Shown one piece after another: positions 45,970-57,779 of a DNA stretch of 64,000 nt. Position 1 is the stretch's first letter; every line of letters begins with the position of its first letter. The translations under genes and the position numbers were made by a program. Under the pieces are notes generated by a model, which had not been told where the DNA came from, ran no database searches, and saw only the letters and a program-made list of their open reading frames with translations. Source of the DNA: Ceratodon purpureus (Eukaryota; Streptophyta; Bryopsida; Pseudoditrichales; Ditrichaceae); assembly GCA_014871385.1 (NCBI GenBank), contig CM026426.1, positions 98,482,861-98,546,860 on the forward strand, written 5' to 3'.

Positions 45970-47045
45970 GGTCTGTCTGCTTCTCCAGTAAGTCAAGTCT
46001 GCCCCTCCAAGTGAACTCTTGGGTAGGTACTGTGGATCTCTGTCCCAGTCCTCCCCTGGTCCTTATGTGCTAGTCCTTCGTACTCCTGAATCTGTCAATA
46101 CATCCCTCTGCCACCCCAGTCTGGTCCTTTGTGGATCTGTCAGTAGCTACTGGTCCTACTTAGGTTGGTCCTAACTGCCTTTAGGTTGAAAAATTCGTCC
46201 TTAGTCTAGATTTCTACCAGATTTCAAAGCAGTTCAGTCTTACAGTTTGTTTCTAAAGGGCTGTCGTGGTCCTGCTCCTTTACTTTTTAGAGAAACTGGT
46301 CCAATTTTTCACACTCCTAGTCCAGTTAGACTGTTTTTTAACTTGATCTAGTGATTTTTAGGTCCAGTTTCCATTCTAGACTCCTATCACTAGTCTCTAG
46401 CTTCCTTTCGTCATTTACATCTGGTTCTCGTTTTTTTTTTTTTTTACTGTCACTTTTTTACCTTGACTTTTTACTGCTCCATTTTTTACCTCAATTTTTT
46501 ATTGCTTCGTTTTTACCTCTCCTTTTTACTGCGTCATTTTTATTGTCTTCACATTTACCTAGACTGTAAATCTACGACTGTTTTACTGGCTGTTCATTTT
46601 TTTTCACTGCTGGTCAAAAATTCCTCCTACTCTTCATTGCAGTGCACCCTCAAATCAGTGGTAAACAGCAACTTACCAGGATCTGGTTGACTATCCCCCT
46701 TTTGCTGTAGAGCTGTCCTCAGCTCCTGAGATGCGCCTCCCCTCCAGCTTGCTGTTGACTGCTCCCACCGGTTCTGGACTGCACACGTCCTGTCGTCACT
46801 GTTAATTTCCTCCCCATCGTTACTCAAAACTGCGACTGTTGCAGATCTGGTCATTGTAACTTCCACTGCCACAGATCTGGTTATTGTGACAGTCACTGTC
46901 ACAGATCTGACACTGACACTGTCAGATCTACTCTTGCCCTGCTAGATTGCCACTGTACCTACCACTTCTAGAACTGTACGGATCAGGTACTGTCCTGGCG
47001 TGTGCAGCTAGAGCCACATGGTTTGAACTATTGCATGGTCGCCAA
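45970..47045. other. Leader region of element C
   Basis: Sequence between the LTR and the first long frame of element C, T-rich on the plus strand, with repeated CAGATCTG-type words near 46845-46935. No separate gene was recognised. Confidence 0.4.
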
Positions 47046-47837
47046 TGTGAAAGGAGTATTTTTACTCACTCCTTCAAAAATAAATACTGTCCTTAAACTC
47101 TCTGAAATCCTGTGAAAAATTACTGTACTGTCCCCCTGAAACTGCCCCAAATCCTGCCCTAGATCTGAAACTGTCCACCTAGATCTACGAAAATTCTGGA
47201 GGTATATCCTAAGATCTGATACATATTCCTACTCTCCTTGGTCTAATCTACAATACCCACTCATTTAAACACTTGATCTACTATACCCACCAGGTGAATT
47301 AACCAATCTGGTCCTTCAACCACTCATTACTGCAAATCTAAGCATGTACACACAAATGTAATCAATTCCTGTCCTTTACTCACTGTAAATCAGTACATCA
47401 TACTGCTCCCTACTGCTAGCAATCCCTGGACCCTCCAGGATCCTCAAAACTTTCCTAGCAGCAACTCTCCTACAATCCTACAACACATCCTACACACTAA
47501 AATCTGAGAGCTCCAAAGAAAACTCCCAAGGAGAGAGAGAGAGAGAGCTTCGCAGCCCCCTCCCTCACAACCCCACCCAAAATCCTAGCCGTCACCCTAA
47601 ACCCTAACAGTTTTCATCCGACCACCAGACTTCATCCAACCACCAGATTTCATCCATCTGGCAGTTTTCATCCAAAATTGACAGTTCATCCAAAATAGAG
47701 TTACTGCAGGTCAGGACAGTAACTTAACAATTTACTATCCCCCCCAGTAACTACAATTTTACTGCTCCTACAAATTTACTGCCCCTCTATTCTACTACCT
47801 TACATCCCTGTTAAGAGTAGACACAGAGAGAGAGTCG

Positions 47838-47842
<5 letters not shown>

Positions 47843-47868
<26 letters not shown>

Positions 47869-47870
47869 TT
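47843..47870. repeat. GA microsatellite
   Basis: A GA run follows two GAGTCGACACAGAGAGAG-like words. A shorter GA run lies at 47531-47548. Confidence 0.9.
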
Positions 47871-47960
47871 CGTTTCAGTCTTTACACCCCAGATCAGGGC
47901 ATTTTCTTCACCTATCAACTATCTTGATATAGTCATGTAGGATTCAACATGTCAAAAGGA

Positions 47961-49414
47961 AATTTAATTCAAAAACCCATATCATTAGAGCCATGATTAA
48001 CATGTACTCAGAAAGCTTAAATGGATAAAATAGAGAAAACATCTCTCAAAATTAAGAAATTAGATAAATCATCATTAATTTAGCAAATAGGAACAAAAAG
48101 GAAAAGAGAAAGGCTGCCATAGTTGTAGCGCAAAGCTCCAAACTTAGGAAGTCACGCCTCACCTGTGCCCATGCCACCCCAACATATAAAAATAGATCAG
48201 AGGACGTGCACAAGGTGTCTACAGCGTGACTTCTGGTTGTTATCCCTGTCAAAGTTGAAAATTTGCACACAAAATAGCAAAAATGAAATGGAAAGGTGGT
48301 AATAAAGAATGAAACCCCTTTCATTGAAATGGTGCATCCAGCTCTCAATTATACACACACAAACATGTAATGGAACCTGAGTAGAAGGACCCGATTCCAT
48401 ATCAAGAAAGTAATAAATAAAAAACTCCAGGCGTCAATAGGAAAAGACGGAGCAGGCTGAAAAGCTCCAAAGCAAACTGCCAACAAAGAAGCTGATAATA
48501 CCAGGTGTCAAAGGCAGAAAATGAGTAGGCTAAAAAGCACCACAACACAAAGCTAACAAATAAACCAATCAAATTGCATTGTCAATGAGCTATATCAAGG
48601 CTGAAAATAAAAGTAACCTTCCAGCCAAAAGACCGCAGCTGCCAGAAACAGGATCAAAGAATCCAACCAGATATATCAAGGCCGAAAACAATAGAAACCT
48701 TCCAGCAAAAAGACTGCAGCTGCCAGAAACAGGATCAAAGAATCCAACCAGATGGGATTTGAGCAGGCAGTCAAAAAAGGAATAGTTAAATTGGAAAGAA
48801 TCAAGCATGAAATAGCTACTAGCTGACCTGTTAACGGAGAGCGTGTAGAAGGCAACAAGTGAACAGTGTCTTAAAAATTGAGGAAAGTCAGCAGAGTGTC
48901 CCCAAATTCCAAACAAGCAGCGTGTACCCAGAGTCCAAATTCTGACAGAAAACTGATACCAAATACAACAATTGCAAAGGGGAAAATGTAGCACCAGAAT
49001 CCCAAAGCTCATTGAAAACTAAGAAGATCTCTCAACTGGATTCACAGCACGGCAATGAAGAGTTCCACAACCGAAGCGCCAGAGGCCAAGGAGAGGAGAG
49101 ACGGCTGAATAAGTTGTGAAATTAGGACGCCACATGTGGTGCTTAAATACACCAAGCAGCCTCGGTATCATCCACGCATGCTCAGGGTCGACAACTACTT
49201 TGACAAGGAGAAAAACTGAGCAAAAGCAGAAAAGAGAGATAGAACACAGAGCGAGCAGGACATAGAGATCATAATACATCCAGTGCCACATGGAGATCAG
49301 TGGGGTTTGCATCTGGAAATCAACTGTCTGCAACCACAAACCATTTGTTAACGTCCAAAAGGTATAACTTTCAGACGTAGCAAACAGGATAACTGATAGT
49401 GAAGGAGAATCCTT
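47961..49414. other. Unassigned region with an 81-bp tandem duplication
   Basis: The plus strand is A-rich without convincing coding. A segment beginning TATATCAAGG at 48591 repeats at 48672 (81-base period, two copies, ending CAATCCAACCAG-like near 48752). Several GT/AG-compatible words exist, but no gene model could be supported. Confidence 0.5.
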
Positions 49415-49467
49415 GTGAAAAACAGTACGAGTGAAACACTCGTCAGGTCTTTACTTCAGTTTAACAT

Positions 49468-50298
49468 TCACACTACGTGGTTGTCATCAATTCCACTAAA
49501 GCCACACATGAAGATCGCATCATACAACACTTCAGTCTGCAAATCCACATGGGTAAGCTCGGGCCACGTCCCAGGCAGCGAATACGAGAACATTGACGTT
49601 GCTCTAGAAGGATAGCATGCAAAAGACCGACTGATCGTCGACATCAGTTTCCAAGCGCAGTTCGAGATTGCCAGGCCTACTTCCCAATACGCCACAGCTC
49701 TCAAGAGCCTCCCCACTGTGTTCGTTGGCACAGCTTCTAAGCTCAAGCAGGATCTCCACATCATGTCGGAGGCTGCCAAAGTCTCCCTCGAACAGAGCGA
49801 CAAGCATTTCCTTCATAGAATTTCACTTTCAGGTCTACCATCAAAGGAGGCCGATTGAAGTACAGAGGATGAGAAGGTAGTTCTTTAAACTGCCTTATCA
49901 AGGGATTGCACACTGATATGCGCAATGAACTCTCCTCCGTCACCAGTTTCTTTACAAGGTTTGTTAACAGCTTCGAGCTAGAAACGCAGCATACCAACCC
50001 TTGTCTGCAACCTCCACTTGCAGACATTATTTTACCATACTCCTACCATAGTCGCCACAGGCTGTCATTGAAATTGTACATGTAACTTTCAGAAAAGCAA
50101 AAATCATCGGTTGCCCATACATGGTCCAAAAAGCATTGCGAAGAACTTAGGATTAACCTCTGAACGCGCCCGATTCAGCTCAGAGTCACCTGCTGCCGCA
50201 TTCCACTTCCATTGTTTGGAAAGAAGTCGAAGATCCTGATACACCTGAGGAAATGGCAGGCTAGCAAAAACCATCTGCAACAGATCTATAGGAAGCAT
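49468..50298 (-). pseudogene. F-box protein remnant
   Basis: The start at 50298 is MLPIDLLQMVFASLPFPQV, a good F-box (the SKP1-binding motif of SCF ubiquitin ligases), followed by RLLSKQWKWN. Further on, another frame reads ISVCNPLIRQFKELPSHP, the typical NPLT..W..LP phrase of plant F-box-associated or kelch-type domains, then a TWPELTHVDLQTEVLYDAI stretch. Two or more frame changes and a stop shortly after the F-box make it a pseudogene. Confidence 0.65.
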
Positions 50299-51034
50299 GC
50301 TTCAAAGAGCAGGGTGCATGAAGCTACAAAAATGCTCACAGCATTCGTTTTGGTTTGTCTTGTGACTTGAAACCAGGCTTGGGTGTAGTCGGAGAGAAAA
50401 GGCTCCATATCGCGACTCAGTAAAACGATGGAGGTTTTGATGTTCCCGTGGAGTAGCTTCACACTTCTCCTTGTGCAAGTATGCCAGTACCCTGGCTGTG
50501 CCAAGGGCGATCTTTTGCCGCGCGAATCGTCATCTTTGTCACCGTGGAAGAGAGTAGCCAACTTTCCTTGAGCCATGTAATCCGAGACAATTTTACGTAC
50601 TGCAATCGCAAGCTCTAAGTGAGCGGTGCTTGACTTCGCAGCAGGATTTGATTTTTTCAGAGATGATTCTATCGGCGACCTTGCCTTCAATTCGGAGCAG
50701 AACGAGAGCTTAGACTGGTTTAGCAGCGCAGGCATTCTCGTAGCTTAAGAAAAGCTCCATAACCATCACAATTTTTCTTTCGAAAGGGGAGCCACGAGCT
50801 CTCCAGTATTCCTTTCGGTTACGATTCATTACCTCACTCTGGGAGGACATCGTAGCTATTAGATGCCAACGCTGCTTTGTGCTGCTTCGTCGATCGTCGA
50901 CACTCGTCACTCGGCGCATGCAAGTGTGTTGGAAGGCGAGAGGGCGCACAACAGTAACTCGCGTGAGGTTGGTGAATCAAAATAAGTGGTACCGTCGGCG
51001 CAGCAAAGTTAACAGAGATGTCAAGCTTATCCAT
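50299..51034 (-). pseudogene. Receptor-like kinase fragment
   Basis: A minus-strand frame reads LHGNIKTSIVLLSRDMEPFLSDY, which matches the catalytic loop to DFG region of plant receptor-like kinases of the pseudokinase-leaning type (HGNIK in place of HRDLK). In the neighbouring frame, TARVLAYLHKEKC matches the helix before the loop. The upstream part (AIAVRKIVSDYMAQGKLATLFHG) fits the hinge region. Frame changes and missing N-lobe motifs show decay. It abuts the F-box remnant on the same strand. Confidence 0.55.
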
Positions 51035-51708
51035 CGATACAGAGTTGTAGTTGCCTGAAGTCTCAAGATCAGCAATCCTGTTACACTAGACGTCCTGCAT
51101 CATGCAAATACTCAAGGGAAAGTGTGCCGCAAAGTTCGTGGTAATTTGGTAATGACCCCGAACCTGTCGACTGACCTCGAACTTGGGGATGCGAGGTAAC
51201 ATAGTTTATTTAATAAGGACCCTTTTTTTGGTTCTGGAGTCTTTGGAGGCTCGCTCCACCAAATTTTGTAGCGTTTCTGCCGAGTCGGCTAGAAGCTGAT
51301 AGCTGGGCATGAGTAGGTAGATTATTTATGGTACTGCAGTGAAGTGTTACCATGAGCTGAGTATACATTAAGAACAGTTTTCCTAATGAGCAGCAATGCT
51401 CGGAGTTGAGATTGTTATAGATTGGGAGATAGGAAGAATTAGTACAAGACTCTACAAGTATGAGACTTTGCCACCCTTTTTTGTTGTACGATACATAATG
51501 GATAACCGAAATGCCGGATTATCATACTTCCTAGCCTCTTGAGTTTCTTTCGAAAGGGGATCCACGAGCTCTCCAGTATTCCTACAGTAAATGTAGTGCA
51601 TTTGAAACTGAATCAGTGCAAATAGAATATTCTGTTTGAGAAAGGATTTTTTCCAAAAGGAAAATTTTCCTTATGTTTGTGGTATATAAAAATTAAAAAA
51701 TGTATAAT
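51035..51708. other. Spacer, no gene seen
   Basis: Mixed-composition sequence between the kinase fragment and the Penelope-like remnant. It contains only the 44-base duplicated segment noted separately. Confidence 0.4.
51545..51588. repeat. Second copy of a 44-base segment from 50771-50813
   Basis: TTTCTTTCGAAAGGGG, CCACGAGCTCTCCAGTATTCCT recurs with one mismatch in the same orientation about 770 bases away. The first copy lies inside the kinase fragment. Confidence 0.85.
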
Positions 51709-51726
51709 CTAGGAGAAACCTAGACT

Positions 51727-51848
<122 letters not shown>

Positions 51849-51849
51849 T

Positions 51850-53103
51850 GTAAGAATATATAATCCTAGACATATGCCTAAATTGAAGTATGTATATGTG
51901 TGTGTTTTTTGATGTCATAGTCTCGATCAAGAGAGAAATTTCTTCAATCGCATTAGGCGTGTCATTGGATGTGTATAACACTGGAAGAACTTGAGATACG
52001 ATCACATTGTACGATTGTTTCACAGGTCGATTCGAATGGAATTTTATGAACTGGGTGTATCGAAACGGTAGGGACCGTCGCTTGTCAAATTTCATCATCT
52101 GGAAGTTCCCATGTCGGTTGCAATCCAATTTAATTTGGATGTTCATGAAATGAGCCATGATTCCTCTGGAGGGGTCATCCAGATCAAAAGCTTCAGTCTC
52201 AGGTTTAACATCAATAATATGGAGAGGATAAACCCACCAGGGATTATCCTTAGTCTGTGGTTGCTCATGTGCCATGAAATCCATCGGAGACTGCACATTT
52301 AACCAGCATATGTCATCAATATATCGAAATGCGTAGCGAAAGCGTCTTAAGAGATCTACTCGTCCCAATCTCGCTAATCGCTGTATGAATCTTACTTCGT
52401 ATGAGACAAGGTACATGTTGCACCAAAGCCGTGAACATTTGAACCCCATTGGGATACCTCGAGTTTGCCTCCAGACTCTATCACCAAGAGTCACATAACA
52501 GTTTTGGCTGAGCCATGAGTGCAGAGCTAGAAACCTTTGCTTGGATAAGCAAATCCAGAGGTCAGATTTTGGTTGAGTTGTGAGCCACTTTGCATAGACG
52601 GGAACACCCTGCTGGTCAAGTTTCACCCAAAGTGATGTCACTAAGCGAGGGTGTACTCTGGCAGCTTCTCTAAAGCCAATGCCGCTTAGAAATTTCAGTG
52701 CCTCAAAAAGGTTGTCTTTTCCCTCCAAAGGGATAGACTCATAGCAACGTTCGACATCAGCAACAAAAATATCATTAATTCAATCAGGCATGTTGAGCGC
52801 AACGGTGAGAATGGAATCAACCATCATGAATATTGAGGTATCACATCCCAAGAAAGTTTGATACCTTTGGTCTGTGTTTTTAGCCCAAGCTTTGATTGAA
52901 TCCAGTACGGTAACAGAAGCTACCGTCAGTAAAGTGGCAATATTTGTGTACACCGTCTGGTGTGCATAAGTTAGCCATCTATATTTTTGTTTGTGGAGCT
53001 TATACGCAGCCATGAGGAATGGGAGCGCATTATATGGCGCAAGGGATTCAGGTAACAGTTCTAATATCTCGGATCTGACCTGGTCAAATATGACCGTAGG
53101 CAA
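51850..53103 (-). pseudogene. Penelope-like reverse transcriptase remnant
   Basis: Read right to left: a helical N-terminal part (ALPFLMAAYKLHKQKYRWLTYAHQ), motif A-like FVADVERCYESIPL, then the RT core with QTRGIPMGFKCSRLWCNMYL (motif B) and FRYIDDICWL (motif C with the Asp pair). RYIDDI plus GIPMG is characteristic of Penelope-like elements rather than of LTR elements or LINEs. An in-frame stop lies near 52780, between the N-terminal part and motif A. No GIY-YIG endonuclease was seen downstream, so it is either an endonuclease-lacking type or truncated. The AG tract lies just beyond its 3' side. Confidence 0.6.
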
Positions 53104-53602
53104 GAGCCATAAACCATTATCACGTTAGGGTGTAAAATCATCACCCATGAGCCGATTAAAAGCTTGTAAGCGTATGTGCTTAATACACATTCTACGCTTC
53201 TCTCCCCCCACACCGCAATCCTCATCCCACCTCACCCGCACGTGTCAATCCGTTGCGCTGCCCTTCCCCGCCTACCACCTGCTCTCATTGCCTCCTCCTC
53301 CATCTCTCACCTCCCCACCCCAGCTGCCCACAGCACCAATTTCCCACGCCATTTACCTCCTCCCCATACACCTCTACCATCCCCAACCCGACCCATCTTC
53401 ACACACTCCGGTGCCCATGCACATCGTCTGCACCCCACCATCACCTTCTGCTCACGCCACAGTGTCCCCAATTCCCCGATCACCTCTTCCTCCCTCACCC
53501 TCGGCGCCTTTCTTCTTACTCCACACTCTCGCTCCACACCTTTGGTGCACCTCGCCCCGCAACAGTGTGCACACACACCATAGACAGACCCCAGCCCCCT
53601 CC

Positions 53603-53606
<4 letters not shown>

Positions 53607-53640
<34 letters not shown>
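53607..53640. repeat. Poly-C tract
   Basis: More than 30 consecutive C residues within the Pro-rich first frame of the LINE, flanked by further C-runs. It is likely a slippage hot spot and a place where sequencing or assembly may err. Confidence 0.9.
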
Positions 53641-53641
<1 letters not shown>

Positions 53642-54281
53642 CACCCCCTCCACACCCGGCCCTTACCCAGCCCTCTTACCTGCCTACATGCCCGGTCCTC
53701 AACCTACCCCCTTACCCGCCTCCTTACCTGCCTACATACCCACCTCCGTACCCGGCTCCCTCTCCTCAACCCAGTCCTTGTGGGCCGGGTATCACCCCTC
53801 CTCCCCCCCTCTCCCCTCCCAACACCCACTCTTCCTTCCACCTCCCACTATCTCCTCCCCCACATTCCCCCTCCATCCCCCTCCATTTTCCAGGCACAAC
53901 TTCTTATTCCACCACAATCTTCACACACACACACTTCAGTTCCTTTCTCTCCCACACATTCCCGCACGACAATGGACGAGGCCTCCCGGCCTCGTCCTCA
54001 AAAACCTCTTCCCTCTCTTCTCCCATCCCTTACAATGGCACTGGCATCATGGCCCCGATAACCCTCCCTCTTGTACACGCTCTTCCACCTCCCCTCCCCC
54101 TTCCTCTCCCCCGCTTCCTCCTCCTCCCAACACCCCCCCCTCTCGATTCCTCATATTCCCCCACTTTAACTCCTTCCATCTCACCTTCACCACATACTCT
54201 CACCTCCATCAACGCCGCCCTAAACCCCGCTCCCTTTCTTATTTTATCACACATCACCCCCAACTCCTTATTCTTTGTGGA

Positions 54282-54305
54282 GACATCGAACTCAATCCAG
54301 GCCCC
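54282..54305 (+). other. 2A-like peptide motif in the LINE
   Basis: Codons 344-351 of the first LINE frame encode DIELNPGP, preceded by a hydrophobic LLILCG. This fits the D(V/I)ExNPGP ribosome-skipping consensus known from viruses and from several LINE families. Confidence 0.75.
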
Positions 54306-57249
54306 ATGCCTAACATCCTACATACCCACCCCGCCATACACCGGAAACGAGCCCAAAAATACTTTATCCCTAGCACCATCAAACTCCACCCCGAATACCG
54401 ACATCTTGCACAAACTTTTTCCCCCCTCTTCACCCCCACACATCCCCTCCACTTACAGACCACCACTATACACCCCCATCACTACCATTACATCCAAAAC
54501 CAAATTCACTCTCCACCCACTCACATCCTTTATGACCTCATTGTTACTATACACCCTTCCATAACTATCTGTAACAATACTTTTGCCCACCCTCACACTT
54601 ACCATTTCAACAATATATGGACAAACACAATCCTTATCCGTTTCTCCCGCCTCCAGAACGCCACATCCTAACACAACATACCTACACCTCCTTTCTTGAC
54701 AACCATCATCACCTCATTTCCGCCCCTAATACCATTCACTGTGAATTGTACCACTTCATCCACCAACACCCTCCTCCCCTCACTCTCCAGCACTTGTTTG
54801 ACAAATTCCCATACCTCCCTGTTAGTTTACTAGCAGTATCTCTCTGAATCCATGAATCCCTATCTGAATATACCCACCCCCCGCCCCCACCCCCCATCCC
54901 CAACTCCACGCCCCATCCTTCCCGCACACTTCACCACTCCACCCATTTTATCACTTGGAATGCCTCCTCCCTCAACAATGCCCTTCCCACCCTCCCAGAA
55001 CTCATCACTAATACTCCCAATGCCCCCACTATCATTACTATCCAAGAAACCAAACTCACTGCTACGAAGTCTACCAAATACATCCAAGCACTTTTTCCCC
55101 AATACAAACTCATCTTTAACAACACCCACTCCCAGGTTACTTGCTGCGTACAACAACGAATTCCTTACACTCCAGCCCGTGGCGGCCTCCTCACCTTAAT
55201 ACACCAAACATACGCCTACCCAGGCAACATTACCAAAATCCCCACTCCTAAAGAATTCTCCCCTTACCTCCAAATTATACAAATTCTCAATCAACCCCTC
55301 CAATCTTTCCTACTCATACACCTATACATGCCCTCTCACACCGATGACCTACCCCTTCTTCCACGAATACAACAACACATCATCCAACAACTCCACCTAC
55401 ACCCTACACATCTCCATCTCCTCTGTGGTGACTTCAACAGAGACATAGCTCTTATTGATAGACATGATGACCACAACATTACCCCCCCCCCCTCCCAACC
55501 AGAGGACACTGCTTGGAGAGCATTCACAGACTCTATCCACCTAGAATACATCCCAACCAACCACCCTTTCACCAGACAAGGCGGCCACAACTATTCTCAA
55601 ACCAGCCTCATCGATGGCTATTATCTCCACACCCCCGACGATTCCTTCTACACCTCTACCACTGATATTCACCATCACCTCAACTCTGATCATTCTCCAG
55701 TCACTCTCCATATCCCACCCAACACCCTCATCGCCCGACCTGTTCCCAACCGCATACACACACCCCGCATCCTCAACCCCATTCCCCCGGCCAACTTAGA
55801 ACAATTTCAAACTGAATACTTTGAGGAAATGCACTCGCCATAAATGACCTCACAACCCTCCTCTCCACTCACAACCTCACACCCGACCAATGGCAAACAG
55901 CCTGCTCCGCACTTGATCTTATAGTCCACAACATCTCCACCAAAATCAAAGCCACCTGTAGCGCCCCACCAATTCCCACTCTTACACCCTGCACCTCCCT
56001 CCAAGGTGGATTCCTTCCTAGAAAACTTCAAAAAACTTGGAAATAACATCTCTCCACCTACCACCTCATCCGCAAAGTCATCTACCTCACTAAACACCTT
56101 CCCAATTGGCAAACACACCCCATCATTCTCGAACTCAGTAACCACACACACACACTCCTCTTCCCCCTCTACCCCCCACACCTGATCTCCACCCTGCTTG
56201 GATCCAATCTTTAGCTGCCACCGCCAAACAAGCTAAAGCACAAGCCCGCAAAATCACTACAACATACTCCCAACACTGTATCAGAAAATCCATCACTAAA
56301 TACAGACAATTGTATGACAAAAGCCCTAAAAAGATCAATAACCGCGTCTTTAAAAATCAAGATTCACGACCCCTTGACTGTCTCCTAGACCGCTCCAATA
56401 ACATCCTCACCAACCCTGACAACATAGCTAACAAAATTCACATTCAACAATCCTTAAGCAACCACCCAACAGTCCCCACATGCTACTACCAACCTAATCA
56501 ACCTTCTCAATGTACCTGCGGTGTTCGGCAATACCCCTGGATTGACTTGGATGGATTTATCCTTGAAAAACGTGGGTATCCTGACATTCCCTTATCTACC
56601 TACTTCACTAGAGATATCTTTGACAATTGCCTCAAACACCTTTCTAGCAACAAAACCCCCGGACCCGATAAGATCCCCAACTCCATTCTCAAGAACATGC
56701 CTACCAGCTTCCTCAACCTTCTTTCCTTATTCTTCACACATTGCTACAAACAGAAACAAATCCTTGCCTCTTGGAAAACCAGTCTCACTATTCTCCTCTA
56801 CAAAAAAGGCGATCCTACCCAACTCCCCAACCACACACCCATTGCCCTTGCAAACACAATCTACAAACTTTTTACCAGTACTCTAACTTACATCCTCTCC
56901 GCCTATGGTGAACAACATCAAATTCTTCATGACAGCCAAGAAGGATTTAAAGCAGAACGTAGCACCGCTCGGCAACTCCAACTCCTCGTTGCTGCACTTG
57001 AAGATGCCAAATTCACAAACCAAGACATTTACCTACTCTACATTGACTTCAAAAACGCCTTCGGATCACTCGACCACGCCCGTCTCCTTGCTATCATGAA
57101 AGACCTTGGCTACCCCACCGATGCCGTTACATTAATTGGCAATATCTACTCTCACTCCAACACTATCTTTACCGGCGTATATTTCGATAATCAATTGATA
57201 TCTAGATGAATTTCTTGCTTCCGGTGCCAATCAACCTCCTCATCCAAGC

Positions 57250-57769
57250 GTGGAGAACAACGGCCATGGTGGTACATCGGAACGGCACCTCCAAGAATGC
57301 AGCCCGGGCATCACGCACCTTCCTCGGCCGTTGCAAGACTCACCATGCCGTGACGGGGTCAGCAAACGGGGGATGATACTGGAAGAACAGACACAGGTAC
57401 CGGCACAAGGACCCCGCCCACGCTTTGAAATAGATTCGAATCTGCAATGGTGCACTTGCAGCAAACTGTTTGTGTTTTATCTTACACCCAGACAAAGGGG
57501 ACACGATTGTGGCTGAAGGGAGGACGGGTGGCAGCTGGAAGAGTCCGAAACAAAAGTTTGGCAACCTATGCAAAGATGGTGAACAAATGGTACAGATTCA
57601 TAAAATCAACGTTCCGAACTTGCCACTCTTATACATTGAAGATCGTCAACCGTTCACACTCATGGAGCATGCGTTGGTTAAAGCGTCTGGGAGCAGTGTA
57701 TACGTGAAATGGACTTCACGTTATTTAGTGAAGAAACCGAAGTCAATCCAGACAAAGAAATCAATCTGA
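57250..57769 (+). pseudogene. Unrecognised coding remnant
   Basis: Two overlapping frames look protein-like: one with ECSPGITHLPRPLQDSPC, the other with GKSPKQKFGN-like basic sequence, PNLPLLYIEDRQPFTLMEHA and a basic end (VKKPKSIQTKKSI). A frame change near 57455 joins them. No domain was recognised. Confidence 0.3.
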
Positions 57770-57779
57770 AGATGTCTAA

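Larger units (their letters stand above)
42127..47960 (-). mobile_element. Ty3/Gypsy-like element C (gag-protease part and 5' LTR; outer end unresolved)
   Basis: Minus-strand remnant. On the right an LTR begins at 47046 (TGTGAAAGG on the plus strand) next to a primer site reading TGGCGACCATGCAATAG on the minus strand. Its outer end is somewhere near 47.6-47.96 kb. Inward come a long charged, Gln-rich region (44640-45917), gag with VYPPDGRP-type repeats (43848-44582), a zinc knuckle CGTCKKLGHEDRDC (43221-43787) and a retropepsin-like domain with LLDGGSGVNV and LGRPWL (42361-43122). Polymerase and integrase are absent, cut off where element A's LTR starts at 42126. Broken, several breaks. Confidence 0.75.
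53190..57208 (+). mobile_element. LINE (non-LTR retrotransposon), C-rich coding strand, 3' part missing
   Basis: The first frame (53253-54674) is Pro/Ser/His-rich with a 2A-like motif. The endonuclease follows at about 54900-55840 with the ITWN, IQETKL, LLCGDFN, SLIDGYY and NSDHSPV landmarks of AP endonucleases. The reverse transcriptase at 56310-57209 has NKTPGPDKIPNSIL, SLTILLYKKGDP and LYIDFKNAFGSLDH (motif A), then stops before the YADD motif. Several frame changes and stops lie between the domains. Loss of the 3' end is unusual, because LINE copies normally lose their 5' end. Confidence 0.8.

Noticed and set aside
53307-53655. Minus-strand Gly/Arg-rich frames opposite the LINE
   Set aside because: They are shadows of the C-rich coding strand, including the poly-C tract.
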